Source: Burkholderiales bacterium (GTDB taxonomy: Bacteria; Pseudomonadota; Gammaproteobacteria; Burkholderiales; Burkholderiaceae_C). From it: 64,000 bases of DNA. The translations under genes were made by a program, and so were the position numbers. The stretch spans positions 52,940 through 116,939 of the forward strand of contig JAFKGE010000022.1 in NCBI GenBank assembly GCA_017307865.1. The letters are read 5' to 3'. This document shows positions 16,733-27,132 of this stretch, piece by piece; position 1 is the first letter of the stretch, and the number at the start of each line of letters is the position of its first letter. Under the pieces are notes generated by a model. That model saw nothing but the letters and a program-made list of their open reading frames with translations, was not told the DNA's origin and searched no databases.

Positions 16733-16890
16733 AGCTGGCGCGGGCAAGGGCCCGAAAATGGCGGCCATGCCTCCGGTTTTCGTGAACTTGTACCGAATTC
16801 TGATGTTGTCAACGGCGTCTTAAGCATTTTGGTGTAACAGGCACCACTTTCCGGCCAATAATCCAATCAAACCAACCGGGGAGATCGATT

Positions 16891-17484
16891 TTGGCCATCT
16901 ACGTGATTGACGACCACCCGCTGATGCGCGAGGCCATCGTCATGCTGCTGCGTCGCCTGCGCCCGGGCACCGAGCTGGTGGAGCTGAGCCAGTTGTCCGA
17001 AATCGAAGCGGCCGTCGCCACGCGCGGCCAGCCCGAGCTGTTCTGCCTGGACCTGAAGCTGCCCGACACCCTGGGCCTCTCGGGCGTGCGCTTGGTGTCC
17101 AGCCAATACCCCGGCGTGCCGCTGGCGGTGATCTCGGCCACGGCGGCCAGCGACGTCGAGGAATGGTGTCGCGAGGCCGGTGCCGACGTCTACATCGAAA
17201 AATCCGCCGGCGCGGCCGAGATCGTCAACACCCTGCGCCTGATGCTGCAGGGCGACAGCGAAATGGGCGGGCTGGACGACGTCACCCGCCTGTCCAAGCG
17301 CCAGAAGCAGTTGCTGCTGATGCTGGACGAAGGCCTGTCCAACCGCGACATCGCCGAGCGCCTGGGCATCAGCGAGCACACCGTCAAGGTGCACCTGTGG
17401 CGGCTGTTTCGTCGTCTGGGCGTCAAGAGCCGCACGCAGACGCTGCACTACGCCCGCGTCAACGGCCTGCTGACGACCTACTGA
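16891..17484 (+). CDS. NarL/LuxR-family response regulator
   Basis: Transcriptional response regulator of 197 residues. The receiver domain (1-115) has the acidic pair Asp7/Asp8, phosphoacceptor Asp54 (FCLDLKLPD) and the conserved Lys in YIEKSAG. The LuxR-type HTH (about 132-185) reads LSKRQKQLLLMLDEGLSNRD...SEHTVKVHL. The start is TTG 16891, supported by GGGGAG at 16878-16883. The gene ends head-on against a histidine kinase gene and overlaps it by 26 bases, so the two are likely partners. Its target genes are unknown. Confidence 0.88.
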   Translation: MAIYVIDDHPLMREAIVMLLRRLRPGTELVELSQLSEIEAAVATRGQPELFCLDLKLPDTLGLSGVRLVSSQYPGVPLAVISATAASDVEEWCREAGADVYIEKSAGAAEIVNTLRLMLQGDSEMGGLDDVTRLSKRQKQLLLMLDEGLSNRDIAERLGISEHTVKVHLWRLFRRLGVKSRTQTLHYARVNGLLTTY

Positions 17485-18142
17485 AAACCAGAGCGAACAC
17501 GCTGCCGCGCCCCGGGCGGGAGCGCAGCGTGACCTCGCAGCCCAGGCGCTGCGCGCCCTCGCGCACCACGGCCAGGCCCAGGCCAGCGCCCTCGCCCGCC
17601 GACGTCAGGCGGACAAAGGGCTCGAAGATGCGCTGCCGGTCGGCCGCCGCCAGGCCGGGCCCGGTGTCCCACACCTCGAAGGCCAGTCCCGCCGCGCGCC
17701 GGCGCACCGCCAGCAGCACGCCGCCCTGCGCGGTGTAGCGCAGGGCATTGGCCAGCAGGTTGCCCAGCATGCGGCGCAGCCAAGTGGGGTCGGTGTTGAG
17801 GGTCGCCTCGACGCCGTGCACGCGCCAGCGCAGGCCCTGGCGGCGCGCCAGCGGCTCGTAGACCGCCGCCAGCTCGGCCAGCAGCGTGGGGATGTGGATG
17901 TCGGCGCGCGCCAGCACCGTGGCTTGCCCGCGCATCACGGCATAGTCCTGCAGCGACTGCGCCAGGCCCTGCGCCAGCGCAATGGCGCGCGCCATGCGCG
18001 GCGCCAGCTCGGGCGCCTGCGCGGGGTCTTGCGCCAGCAACTCGAGGTAGATGGCCAGCGCGTCCAGCGGCTGGCGCAAATCGTGCGCCACGGCGGCCAG
18101 TTGCCGGGCCTCGTCGGGGTGGCTCAGGTCGGGCGCGGCCAC
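17459..18142 (-). CDS. Soluble sensor histidine kinase without sensor domain
   Basis: The 227-residue protein consists of only the kinase core: H-box VAHDLRQPLDAL with His20, N-box NLLANALRYTA, G1 DTGPGL and G2 GEGAGLGLAVV. There is no membrane segment and no sensor domain. Start GTG 18142 lies 6 bases after the aroC stop on the same strand, so it is probably co-transcribed and coupled to aroC. Its 3' end overlaps the convergent response regulator by 26 bases. It may receive its signal through another protein. Confidence 0.85.
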   Translation of the reverse strand: MAAPDLSHPDEARQLAAVAHDLRQPLDALAIYLELLAQDPAQAPELAPRMARAIALAQGLAQSLQDYAVMRGQATVLARADIHIPTLLAELAAVYEPLARRQGLRWRVHGVEATLNTDPTWLRRMLGNLLANALRYTAQGGVLLAVRRRAAGLAFEVWDTGPGLAAADRQRIFEPFVRLTSAGEGAGLGLAVVREGAQRLGCEVTLRSRPGRGSVFALVFSRSSAGR

Positions 18143-18148
18143 CGGCGT

Positions 18149-19237
18149 TCAAAAGCCGTCGGGCACCGGCACGTCGGCGCACTGCGCGCGCCAGCGCAGT
18201 GCGTGCTCCATCACCACCAGCGCCAGCAGCGCCTCGGCAATCGGCGTGGCACGAATGCCCACGCAGGGGTCGTGCCGGCCCTTGGTGATCAGCTCCACCG
18301 GCGCGCCGGTCTCGTCGATCGAGGCGCGCGGCACCAGGATCGAGCTGGTGGGCTTGATGGCGATGGCCACCTCCAGGTCCTGCCCGGTGCTGATGCCGCC
18401 CAGCACGCCGCCGTCGTGGTTGCTGGCAAAGCTGCCGCGCGGGTCGGTCTGCAGCGAATCGCCGTGCAGGCTGCCCTTGTGCGCCACGCTGGCAAAGCCG
18501 TCGCCGATTTCCACGCCCTTGACGGCATTCAGCCCCATCAGCGCGTGAGCGATGTCGGCGTCCAGCCGGTCGTAAATGGGCTCGCCCAGACCCACGGGCA
18601 TGTGCTGCGCCGTCACGCGCAGGCGTGCGCCGCACGAGTCGCCGCTCTTGCGCAGCGCGGCCATGTAGTCCTCGATCGCCGACACGTCGGCCACCGGGGC
18701 GAAGAAGGGGTTTTGATCGACGTGCTGCCAGCCCTCGAAGCCGATGGCCAGATCGCCCACCTGGGTCATGCAGCCGCGAAAGGTGGTGCCGTATTTTTCG
18801 CGCAGCCACTTGCGCGCCACCGCGCCGGCGGCCACCGTGGGCGCCGTCAGCCGCGCCGACGAGCGCCCGCCGCCGCGCGGGTCGCGCAGCCCGTACTTGC
18901 GCCAGTAGGTGTAGTCGGCATGACCGGGCCGAAAGCGCTGGGCGATGTCGCCGTAGTCCTTGCTGCGCTGATCGGTGTTGCGGATCAGCAGCGCGATCGG
19001 CGTGCCCGTGGTGCGGCCCTGGTACACGCCCGACAGGATCTCGACCTGGTCGGCCTCCTGCCGCTGGGTGACGAACTTGCTGGTGCCCGGGCGGCGCCGG
19101 TCCAGCTCGGGCTGGATGTCGGCCTCGGACAAGGCCATGCCCGGCGGGCAGCCATCGATCACGCAGCCGATGGCCGGCCCGTGCGATTCGCCGAAATTGG
19201 TGACGGCAAACAGGTTGCCGAGGGTGTTGCCGCTCAT
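18149..19237 (-). CDS. aroC: Chorismate synthase
   Basis: Last step of the shikimate pathway, converting EPSP to chorismate with reduced FMN. The 362-residue protein has the signature [15 protein letters not shown] near the N-terminus, the Arg-rich [17 protein letters not shown] segment, [12 protein letters not shown], and the C-terminal [17 protein letters not shown]. The length is normal. It is followed after 6 bases by a histidine kinase gene, an unusual partner for a biosynthetic gene. Confidence 0.96.
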   Translation of the reverse strand: MSGNTLGNLFAVTNFGESHGPAIGCVIDGCPPGMALSEADIQPELDRRRPGTSKFVTQRQEADQVEILSGVYQGRTTGTPIALLIRNTDQRSKDYGDIAQRFRPGHADYTYWRKYGLRDPRGGGRSSARLTAPTVAAGAVARKWLREKYGTTFRGCMTQVGDLAIGFEGWQHVDQNPFFAPVADVSAIEDYMAALRKSGDSCGARLRVTAQHMPVGLGEPIYDRLDADIAHALMGLNAVKGVEIGDGFASVAHKGSLHGDSLQTDPRGSFASNHDGGVLGGISTGQDLEVAIAIKPTSSILVPRASIDETGAPVELITKGRHDPCVGIRATPIAEALLALVVMEHALRWRAQCADVPVPDGF

Positions 19238-19280
19238 GGCGCCCGATTATTCCAGAGCGCCCGGCGGCCTCAGCGGGAGC

Positions 19281-19622
19281 TCAGTCCCAGTCGCGATGGT
19301 GCTTGCGCCACTTGCGATGCTTGTAGTGGCCGGGCGGGCCGTAGTACACCGGCGCCGGGCGATAGACCACCGGCGGCGCGTAGTAGGCCGGCGGCGGCGC
19401 CATGTAGACCGGGCGCGGCTGCACATAGACCGGCTGCGGCGCGACGTAGACCGGCGGCGGTGCATAGACCACCGGCGGCACGTTGCCCACACCCACGGCC
19501 ACGCCGGGCGCGCCCACGCCGACCGACCAGAACACGTTGTCGCGCGCCTGCGCCGTGCCGGCAAAGCCGAGCGCGCCGATGACCAGGGTGCCGACAGCGG
19601 CCAGAGCTTGCATGGATTTCAT
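19281..19622 (-). CDS. Secreted Pro/Tyr/Val-rich protein (paralogue 1)
   Basis: Unrecognised 113-residue exported protein. ATG 19622 has GGAG spaced 6 bases upstream; ATG 19634 is an alternative. A signal peptide ends GFAGTAQA. The mature protein begins RDNVFWSVGVGAPGVAVGVG, continues with repeats of the type (P)PVYVAP, and ends with a basic HKHRKWRKHHRDWD-like tail. A closely similar gene lies at 40299-40652. The function is unknown; the tail could bind metal, nucleic acid or cell-surface polymers. Confidence 0.75.
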   Translation of the reverse strand: MKSMQALAAVGTLVIGALGFAGTAQARDNVFWSVGVGAPGVAVGVGNVPPVVYAPPPVYVAPQPVYVQPRPVYMAPPPAYYAPPVVYRPAPVYYGPPGHYKHRKWRKHHRDWD

Positions 19623-19813
19623 GATTTTCTCCATCGAATGGACATCTGACTGCACGATCGGCAGCCGTGTCTCGATTAAACGCGCCAATGGGCCCTGCCG
19701 AGCACTTAGCGGACGTGAAACCCGTATCGACGCGTAACCCGAAAGACCACGTGGATGGCCGCCATGATGGCACACGCGGAGACTTGACAGCCGCTGCAGA
19801 CACCCCGGCCACC

Positions 19814-19819
19814 TAGAAT
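19814..19819 (+). promoter_or_regulatory. Predicted -10 element of glnS
   Basis: TAGAAT lies 6 bases before ATG 19826, without a Shine-Dalgarno sequence. A TTGACA at 19784-19789 is too far upstream (24-base spacing) to be a standard -35 for it. Confidence 0.4.
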
Positions 19820-19825
19820 CCAAGC

Positions 19826-21645
<1,820 letters not shown>

Positions 21646-21649
<4 letters not shown>

Positions 21650-22248
21650 AGCCCGCCCCCGCAGACGACGCCCCGCGCGTCGTCGTCTTTGCCGGCCCCA
21701 ACGGCGCCGGCAAATCCACCCATGCCGACGCCATCCTCAAGGCCATAGGCATCCCCACTTTCGTCAACGCCGACTACATCGCCCGCGGCCTGGCAGGCAC
21801 CCGCACCGAGACGGTCAACATCACCGCCGGCCGCATCATGCTGCGGCGCCTGAACGCACTCGCCGCGGCGCGCGAGGATTTCGCCTTCGAATCGACACTG
21901 GCCAGCCGCAGCTTCGCGCCCTTTCTGCAGCGCCTGAAAGCCGCCGGCTACCGCATCGCCATCTATTACTTCTCGCTCGACAGTGCCCAACTGGCCGTGC
22001 GCCGCGTCAAACTGCGCGTCAGCCTGGGCGGCCACGATGTGCCGGCCGACGTTGTGCGCCGCCGCTTTGCCCGCAGCCGGGCCAACTTCTTTGCGCTTTA
22101 TGCCCCGCTGGCCGATGATTGGGCGCTGTTCGACAACTCACAAGCCGGCGACGCCCGCCTGATCGCCGAGTTCAGAAATCAACACCTTCAGATCGAGGAT
22201 GTGCCGTCATGGAACCGACTCCAGCCCGCAAACAAGCCGCCAACCTGA
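21646..22248 (+). CDS. Zeta-toxin-family P-loop kinase
   Basis: The 200-residue protein starts at GTG 21646 overlapping the glnS stop (GTGA); GTG 21637 is an alternative. Walker A GPNGAGKST is at residues 17-25. FAFESTLASRSF and the Arg-rich VVRRRFARSRANFF segment match the zeta-toxin/ZTL group of small-molecule kinases, some of which phosphorylate UDP-sugars. Downstream, overlapping by 40 bases, is a small gene for a basic protein that could be its partner. Whether this is an active toxin or a housekeeping kinase is not known. Confidence 0.72.
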
Positions 22249-22391
22249 TCCCGCCCAAGCGCCAGCTTAAGGCCGCCCTGCACAAATCAGCCGAGCGTGC
22301 GCAGCGCCTGGCCGACGCATTTGGCAAGGCTGTCCCGACGGTTGAGCCCGCCGCCGAAAAGGCATCGGCCAAACACCGGGCACCAAAGTAA
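22209..22391 (+). CDS. Small basic protein paired with the zeta-like kinase
   Basis: A 60-residue protein from ATG 22209, overlapping the kinase gene by 40 bases in another frame. It is rich in Ala and Lys, with a probable helix KRQLKAALHKSAERAQRLAD, and has no recognised domain. The overlapping arrangement suggests co-translation and perhaps an antitoxin or accessory role. This is inference from position only. Confidence 0.5.
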   Translation: MEPTPARKQAANLIPPKRQLKAALHKSAERAQRLADAFGKAVPTVEPAAEKASAKHRAPK

Positions 22392-22462
22392 CGTCGGGTA
22401 GGAGGGAAGAATCTTGATCCGACCTCAATCCCCCGCCAAGTAGATTACAGAATAAATTTTCG

Positions 22463-24175
22463 ATGAATGAACCTGGAAAAATTTTTTCACAAAACCCGGA
22501 AATCGTCGTAGACAAATCATTGTTACGACTTACTTGGCTATGTCTTGCTTGCATTGGCCTGGCCGCAGGCAGCGCTTACGTGCATGCGAACATTCATCCT
22601 ATTACGCAAGAGTGGTTTTTAGTTTTTCAAGCCGCCTCTCTGATTGCCATAGTCGGTTTAATTCATTCCTATTGGATACGTTATTTTCATGCTTCGACAG
22701 TCCTGGCACGTGGATTTTTAATATTACTTTTAGCAGCGTGGTTTTTCTCTGCCGTCAATTTAGCCACTCATGCATTTAGTTGGCATGACGAAATTTACAG
22801 CTGGAACCTTTGGGCAATTGAGCACTGGGAACGAAAACCCTACGATCGATATTACACTCAGGCTAGTTATCCTCAATTATTCGCCTATTGGTTAGCGTCT
22901 ATCTACGGAGCACAAGGAGGATTTGTTAGCCAACTCGCTCCGAGGCTGTCAGTTTCCATACCGCTAATTTTGCTAATGGCTACCGCTATTTCGTTCTGGC
23001 CGCGCGGTTTGAGTCAGCGTCAGACGGTGCTGTGTGGTCTTGTTATCGTTTGGATGGTGACACGCTCCTGGGGTGACGTCCGACTGGGGTACGCGGACCC
23101 TTTGATGGCGGCTGCGTTGGTGCTCTCCATTGCCTGTTTTGTAGTGTACACACATGATCGAGGCGCACAGTGGTGGTGGATGAGCATCATTGCGGCGATG
23201 ATTTCAGCTCTCACCAAACAGCCGGCTGTTCTATGGGCTTGTGGAAGTCTCCCTCTCTTGGCTCTGGTCGGGTGGCGTTGGAAGCAATGGCCGCCTTCTG
23301 TCGTTGCAATCACATTTCTCGAAGCGGCATTGATTGCTTGGGCAACCTTCGTACTGATGCCTGAAGTCACAAATAATCAGGGTGTCTATGCTGCCGGACT
23401 GCAGGATCGCGGCGTGTGGGGCACCTTCGCATACTCAATCGATCGCTATTTCATCAAAAAACCAGACATTCCTCTCGTTCTAATTGCGTCTTGGTGGTCC
23501 GTGCGTCGAGTTCCGCTGTGGCACCTTGCTTGGTGGATCACTCTCGCTCCAATGATTGGCCTATGGTTTACCCTCGGCTCTTATGAAATGCGGCAAGGCC
23601 TGCACGTTATCTGGATCGCCGGCATTTTTTTGCTAATTGGATTGAATTACCGTTGGAAGCCTGATTTAAAGCAACTTCCATCAAAAGGACCGACAAATAC
23701 AAAAACAATCTCCTGCACGATCGCTCTGATTTTAGCACTGGGGACAAGTATCGCTTGGCGAGCGAGACAAACGGATTTTGACCTACAGGATGGTCAAAAA
23801 ATGGCGTTTACGAGACAAATGAAAATGCAAGGAGCGACAGAGTTTTTTGAAAATGTTGTGACAAATGGCGCACACGTGTTTGTCACAAGCAATTATTCTT
23901 GGGGATTATTTTACGGACGAACGTCAGTTTTTCGAATCGAACATGGAAGCAAAGTTTGGACGGCTGAGTCGCTACGAGATTTTTTACTGATCAATCGAAT
24001 TGACTATGCCATATCTTCGGGAGATTATGCGATTGGCCCATACTCCAGCCTATTGATGAAATTGGTTCGACTGTGTCCTGATTCCATGCCTGAAGTGCTG
24101 CGATCATATGAAGGGCGATTTGGCGTTTTTCAGATTGATCGAAATTCGCTGACGTCTTGCCAAGTGTCCGGATAG
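22463..24175 (+). CDS. Polytopic membrane protein, GT-C/glycosyltransferase-39-like, AT-rich
   Basis: A 570-residue inner-membrane protein with about ten predicted transmembrane helices and a C-terminal soluble part of about 130 residues. The first large periplasmic loop contains HDEIYSWNLWAIEHW (HDE at 108-110), in the position where GT-C glycosyltransferases carry an acidic catalytic motif. It may transfer a sugar from a lipid-linked donor. Base composition is clearly lower in GC than its neighbours and codon use differs (many A/T third positions), so it was probably acquired. No other polysaccharide genes adjoin it. Confidence 0.65.
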   Translation: MNEPGKIFSQNPEIVVDKSLLRLTWLCLACIGLAAGSAYVHANIHPITQEWFLVFQAASLIAIVGLIHSYWIRYFHASTVLARGFLILLLAAWFFSAVNLATHAFSWHDEIYSWNLWAIEHWERKPYDRYYTQASYPQLFAYWLASIYGAQGGFVSQLAPRLSVSIPLILLMATAISFWPRGLSQRQTVLCGLVIVWMVTRSWGDVRLGYADPLMAAALVLSIACFVVYTHDRGAQWWWMSIIAAMISALTKQPAVLWACGSLPLLALVGWRWKQWPPSVVAITFLEAALIAWATFVLMPEVTNNQGVYAAGLQDRGVWGTFAYSIDRYFIKKPDIPLVLIASWWSVRRVPLWHLAWWITLAPMIGLWFTLGSYEMRQGLHVIWIAGIFLLIGLNYRWKPDLKQLPSKGPTNTKTISCTIALILALGTSIAWRARQTDFDLQDGQKMAFTRQMKMQGATEFFENVVTNGAHVFVTSNYSWGLFYGRTSVFRIEHGSKVWTAESLRDFLLINRIDYAISSGDYAIGPYSSLLMKLVRLCPDSMPEVLRSYEGRFGVFQIDRNSLTSCQVSG

Positions 24176-24272
24176 GCCACTCCAATTGGACTGCTGTAAG
24201 ACCACCCTGCCCATGACCAAGGCCGCCGCCAGCGGCTTGCCAGTCTGACACCGGCCTCTGGCAAATTCTCTC

Positions 24273-24328
24273 ATTCTGATAGCTGCCCGCGCTTTCCAGA
24301 CGGGTGCCAGAGCCCGATTCAGCTCATA
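24273..24328 (+). repeat. Dispersed 60-bp repeat, copy F
   Basis: CTGATAGCTGCCCGCGCTTTCC then GGGTGCCAGAGCCCGATT, in the 168-bp gap between the AT-rich gene and the VIT gene. The rest of the gap shows no feature. Confidence 0.7.
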
Positions 24329-24343
24329 GGCCGGGCCACGCCA

Positions 24344-25057
24344 TCACCCCACGGCCCCGGTCCCGAACAACTGCCCGATCAGCGCCGAGGCGCCCATCGC
24401 CAGCGCGCCCCAGAACAGCACGCGCGCGGCGCCCTTGCCCATGGGCGCGCCGCCCAGCTTGGCGGCCACGGCGCCCAGCGCGGCCAGCAGGGCCAGCGTG
24501 GCGCCGATCAACAGCGACGTCAGGCCCGCACCCTGGTACAGCAGCACGATCAGCACCGGCGGCAGCGCGCCGACGACGAAGGAGCCGGCCGAGGCCAGCG
24601 CGGCCTGCAGCGGGCGCGCCTCGTTGTGAGCGGTGATGCCCAGTTCGTCGCGCAGGTGGGCATCCAGCGCGTTGTGCGCGGTCAGCTCGTGCGCCACCTG
24701 CGCCGCCAGCTCGGGCGACAGGCCGCGCCGGCGGTAGATGCCGGTCAGCTCGCGCAGTTCCTGCTCGGGCTGGTCGGCCAGCTCGCGCTCTTCGACGGCG
24801 CGGTCGGCCTGCTCGACGTCGGCCTGCGAGCTGACGGAGACGTATTCGCCCGCCGCCATCGAAAAAGCGCCGGCCGTCAGCCCCGCGGTGGCCGTTAGCA
24901 GCAGCACGCGCAGGTCGGTGCCGGCGGCCGCCATGCCGACCACCAGGCCGCTGGTGGACAGCAGCCCGTCGTTGGCACCCAGCACGGCGGCGCGCAGCCA
25001 GCCGGCGTTGTGGGCGTTGTGGGATTCGCGGTGCGGGTCGTGGTGGGGTCGGGTCAT
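24344..25057 (-). CDS. VIT family (VIT1/CCC1) iron/manganese transporter
   Basis: Membrane protein of 237 residues related to vacuolar iron transporters, which move Fe2+/Mn2+ by proton antiport. Recognisable are GANDGLLSTSGLVVGMAAAG in helix 1, the helix 2 AFSMAAGEYVSVSSQ, a Glu-rich cytoplasmic loop (VEERELADQPEQELREL), and two or three C-terminal helices. The His-rich N-terminus HHDPHRESHNAHNAG may bind metal. The gene is monocistronic on the minus strand. Confidence 0.85.
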   Translation of the reverse strand: MTRPHHDPHRESHNAHNAGWLRAAVLGANDGLLSTSGLVVGMAAAGTDLRVLLLTATAGLTAGAFSMAAGEYVSVSSQADVEQADRAVEERELADQPEQELRELTGIYRRRGLSPELAAQVAHELTAHNALDAHLRDELGITAHNEARPLQAALASAGSFVVGALPPVLIVLLYQGAGLTSLLIGATLALLAALGAVAAKLGGAPMGKGAARVLFWGALAMGASALIGQLFGTGAVG

Positions 25058-25140
25058 GAAAGGGCCTGAAGAGGGACGGCCGCCATTGTGGCCTGCCGCG
25101 GCGCACGCGGGCGATGGCTGCCACCAATCGATGAATGCTT

Positions 25141-25200
25141 TGTTTTCGATAGCTGATTGCGCTTGATCCGCACCGGTCGCAAGCCGATTTGGCTCAAATC
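25141..25200 (+). repeat. Dispersed 60-bp repeat, copy G
   Basis: TTTTCGATAGCTGATTGCGCTTG, ending GCCGATTTGGCTCAAATC; one of the clearest copies, between two minus-strand genes. Confidence 0.75.
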
Positions 25201-25220
25201 ACCGCGCGGCAAGGCGGTGC

Positions 25221-25862
25221 TCACGCCAGGCGCAGCACCTGCGCCCAGGGCACGTCGGGCACGGCCTCGTAGTGGGCCACCACGATCACGCGCCCGCTGG
25301 CCTGGCAACGCCGCGCCTCGGCCGCCAGCGCCGCGCGCAGCTGGCGGATCGACGGGCGGTCGAGCGCGGCCTCGGGCTCGTCGATCAGCGTCAGCGGCGC
25401 GGCGCTGGCCAGCGCCGCGGCCAGCAGCACCTTGCGCCTGCCGCCGCTGGACAGGCGAAACATCTCCTTGTGCCGATGTTCGTCCAGGCCCAGCGCCGGC
25501 ACCAGCGCCTGCCAGTCGGCGCCACGCCAGCCGGGGTGGTGCGCGGCCTGCTGCCGCGCCCATTGCTCGGGCGACAGTTCGGGCCACGGCTCGCGCGGGT
25601 CGCGCCAGAAGATGCGCGCCGCGCGCTGGGCCGCACTCAGCGCCGCGACGTCGATGCCACCCCAGCGCACCGAGCCCGCCGCTGGCGCCGCCTCGCCGGC
25701 CAGCAGGTGCAGCAGCGCGCTCTTGTGCTCGCCCTCTTCGTCGACGACCAGCGTCAGGCCGGGGGCGAAGGCGGCGTTGAAGCCGGTGATGCGGGCGCCG
25801 GCGGGCGACTCCAGCGTGAGGGCGTTCACCTGCAAGGGCGCGTGCGGGGCAACAGAGGTCAT
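25221..25862 (-). CDS. ABC ATPase-like protein with degenerate Walker A
   Basis: The 213-residue protein from ATG 25862 has the fold of an ABC ATP-binding subunit: signature FRLSSGGRRKVLL, Walker B LTLIDEPEAALD, D-loop RPSIRQL and H-loop VVAHYEA. The P-loop, however, reads DEEGEHKSA (41-49) instead of GxxGxGKS/T, keeping only the Lys-Ser. No permease gene is adjacent. It may be an inactive or regulatory ATPase, or bind ATP in an altered way. A much longer frame upstream is antisense to other genes and is not used. Confidence 0.7.
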   Translation of the reverse strand: MTSVAPHAPLQVNALTLESPAGARITGFNAAFAPGLTLVVDEEGEHKSALLHLLAGEAAPAAGSVRWGGIDVAALSAAQRAARIFWRDPREPWPELSPEQWARQQAAHHPGWRGADWQALVPALGLDEHRHKEMFRLSSGGRRKVLLAAALASAAPLTLIDEPEAALDRPSIRQLRAALAAEARRCQASGRVIVVAHYEAVPDVPWAQVLRLA

Positions 25863-26123
25863 GAGGCCGATTGTCGCGGCCGGCGCGGGCGCCGGAACCA
25901 AGTGCCTGCGCCACAGTCCAATACCGCAGAGCCTGTTGACGACATTTCGGGTGGCGCTCGCGCCCATCCACCGGGCCATGCAGCCGGATTCAAGCGGCCG
26001 GCCGTGGCCCGCTGGGTTGCAACCCGAAGTGAACACGCTCCGGGCGGCCACGGCCGTCAGGGGTCCGTCCATGCCGCCGGAAATGGTGCCGCAAGCCCTG
26101 TTCAAACGAAAAGGAGCTTCACC

Positions 26124-26792
26124 ATGACCACCCTGCTTGAAACCTCGCAAACCGATGCACGCAAGCTGGTCAAGTCCACCCTGACCGGCTCGGGCATCGA
26201 AGCCGTCGGCGGCGCCGCGGCGGCCGTGCTCGCCATCCTTGGCCTGGCCCATGTCGCGCCCGGGCACATGCTGTCGATATCGGCCATCGTGATCGGCCTG
26301 GCGCTGCTGGCGCAGGCCGGCGTGCTGGCCAACGGCGCGTCGGACGTGGTTGCGCGCGAGGCCATGGGCCGACGCGACAAGATGGAGTTCGAGGGCGGCA
26401 TCGGCGCCCAGGCGCTGGCCGGCGGCGCTGCGCTGGTGCTGGGCATCCTGAGCCTGATCGGCCTGAATGCCGGCGTGCTGATGTCGGTCACCGCCATCGT
26501 GCTGGGCGTGGGCTTGGTGCTGGAAAGCGGCGCCACCGCGCGCCTGAACCGGCTGGATGACGGCGCCCCCGCGTCGGCGCGCGGCACCCGTACGCGCCGT
26601 GCCGTGGCCGGCAGCGAAGGCGTGCAGATGCTGATCGGCGTGGCCGCGATCGTGCTGGGCATCCTGGCCTTGATCGGCCTGGACGCGACGACGCTGAACC
26701 TGGTGGCCATGCTGGCGGTGAGCGTGTCGATCCTGCTGTCGGGCGCGGCGCTGGGCGGCAAGATGGCCGGCATGCTGGCGATGAGCCACTGA
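26124..26792 (+). CDS. Membrane protein with three internal repeats, function unknown
   Basis: The 222-residue product starts at ATG 26124 with AAGGAG about 8 bases upstream. It contains three copies of a hydrophobic hairpin of the type AAxVLGILxLIGL...SVxAIVLGxxLLLxxG (about residues 28-70, 95-140 and 172-215), joined by charged linkers such as VAREAMGRRDKMEFEGG. About six transmembrane segments are predicted. I do not recognise the family. The 261-bp upstream gap holds no other feature I can support. Confidence 0.7.
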   Translation: MTTLLETSQTDARKLVKSTLTGSGIEAVGGAAAAVLAILGLAHVAPGHMLSISAIVIGLALLAQAGVLANGASDVVAREAMGRRDKMEFEGGIGAQALAGGAALVLGILSLIGLNAGVLMSVTAIVLGVGLVLESGATARLNRLDDGAPASARGTRTRRAVAGSEGVQMLIGVAAIVLGILALIGLDATTLNLVAMLAVSVSILLSGAALGGKMAGMLAMSH

Positions 26793-26815
26793 ACCACATC
26801 AGCGGCCGTGCATGA

Positions 26816-26853
26816 GGCCAGCCCTCACGGCTTCGCTGCCGTGCGGGCTGGCC
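26816..26853 (+). terminator. Strong hairpin after the triplicated membrane protein gene
   Basis: Outer arms GGCCAGCCC/GGGCTGGCC and inner arms CACGGC/GCCGTG close a TTCGCT loop. There is no T-tract, so it may be a structured barrier rather than a classical terminator. Confidence 0.45.
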
Positions 26854-26928
26854 GGCCCATGACGAACCCGGGCGGGCCGCGACCCGGCTAACATCGCGGC
26901 TTTGTGCCACGGCACACGAGGAGCCGAC

Positions 26929-27069
26929 ATGGGTGAACAGCGCCGAGAAAAAATGGTGAAAAAGCCGAAGAAGGACACGTCGCCCTCCAGGACCGACGTC
27001 CCCTCCGACCGCCCGCAGCCGCCCACCACGGCGGTGCTGCCGAAGGGAAAGATGAAAAACAAGCAGTAA
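26929..27069 (+). CDS. Small basic protein (46 residues)
   Basis: ATG 26929 is preceded by GAGGAG at 26918-26923, a strong ribosome-binding site, and a TAACAT box lies further up at about 26889. The product starts MGEQRREKMVKKPKKD and ends LPKGKMKNKQ, with a Pro/Thr/Ser-rich middle. It is very basic with no membrane segment. No family is recognised; the good initiation signal and lysine-rich ends argue that it is a real gene. Confidence 0.6.
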   Translation: MGEQRREKMVKKPKKDTSPSRTDVPSDRPQPPTTAVLPKGKMKNKQ

Positions 27070-27132
27070 AGTGGCGCACCCCGCTGCATCCGACATCAAC
27101 CCCTGCAGCCCTGCCACACCCTCTGCCTGAGC

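Noticed and set aside
19784..19819. TTGACA...TAGAAT as a standard sigma-70 promoter for glnS
   Set aside because: The 24-base spacing is far from the optimal 17. Only the TAGAAT box is kept as a candidate -10.
25862..26789. N-terminal extension of the minus-strand ABC-like gene to a 522-residue protein
   Set aside because: The extension is antisense to the triplicated membrane protein gene, which has its own good ribosome-binding site. The ABC domain begins naturally at ATG 25862.
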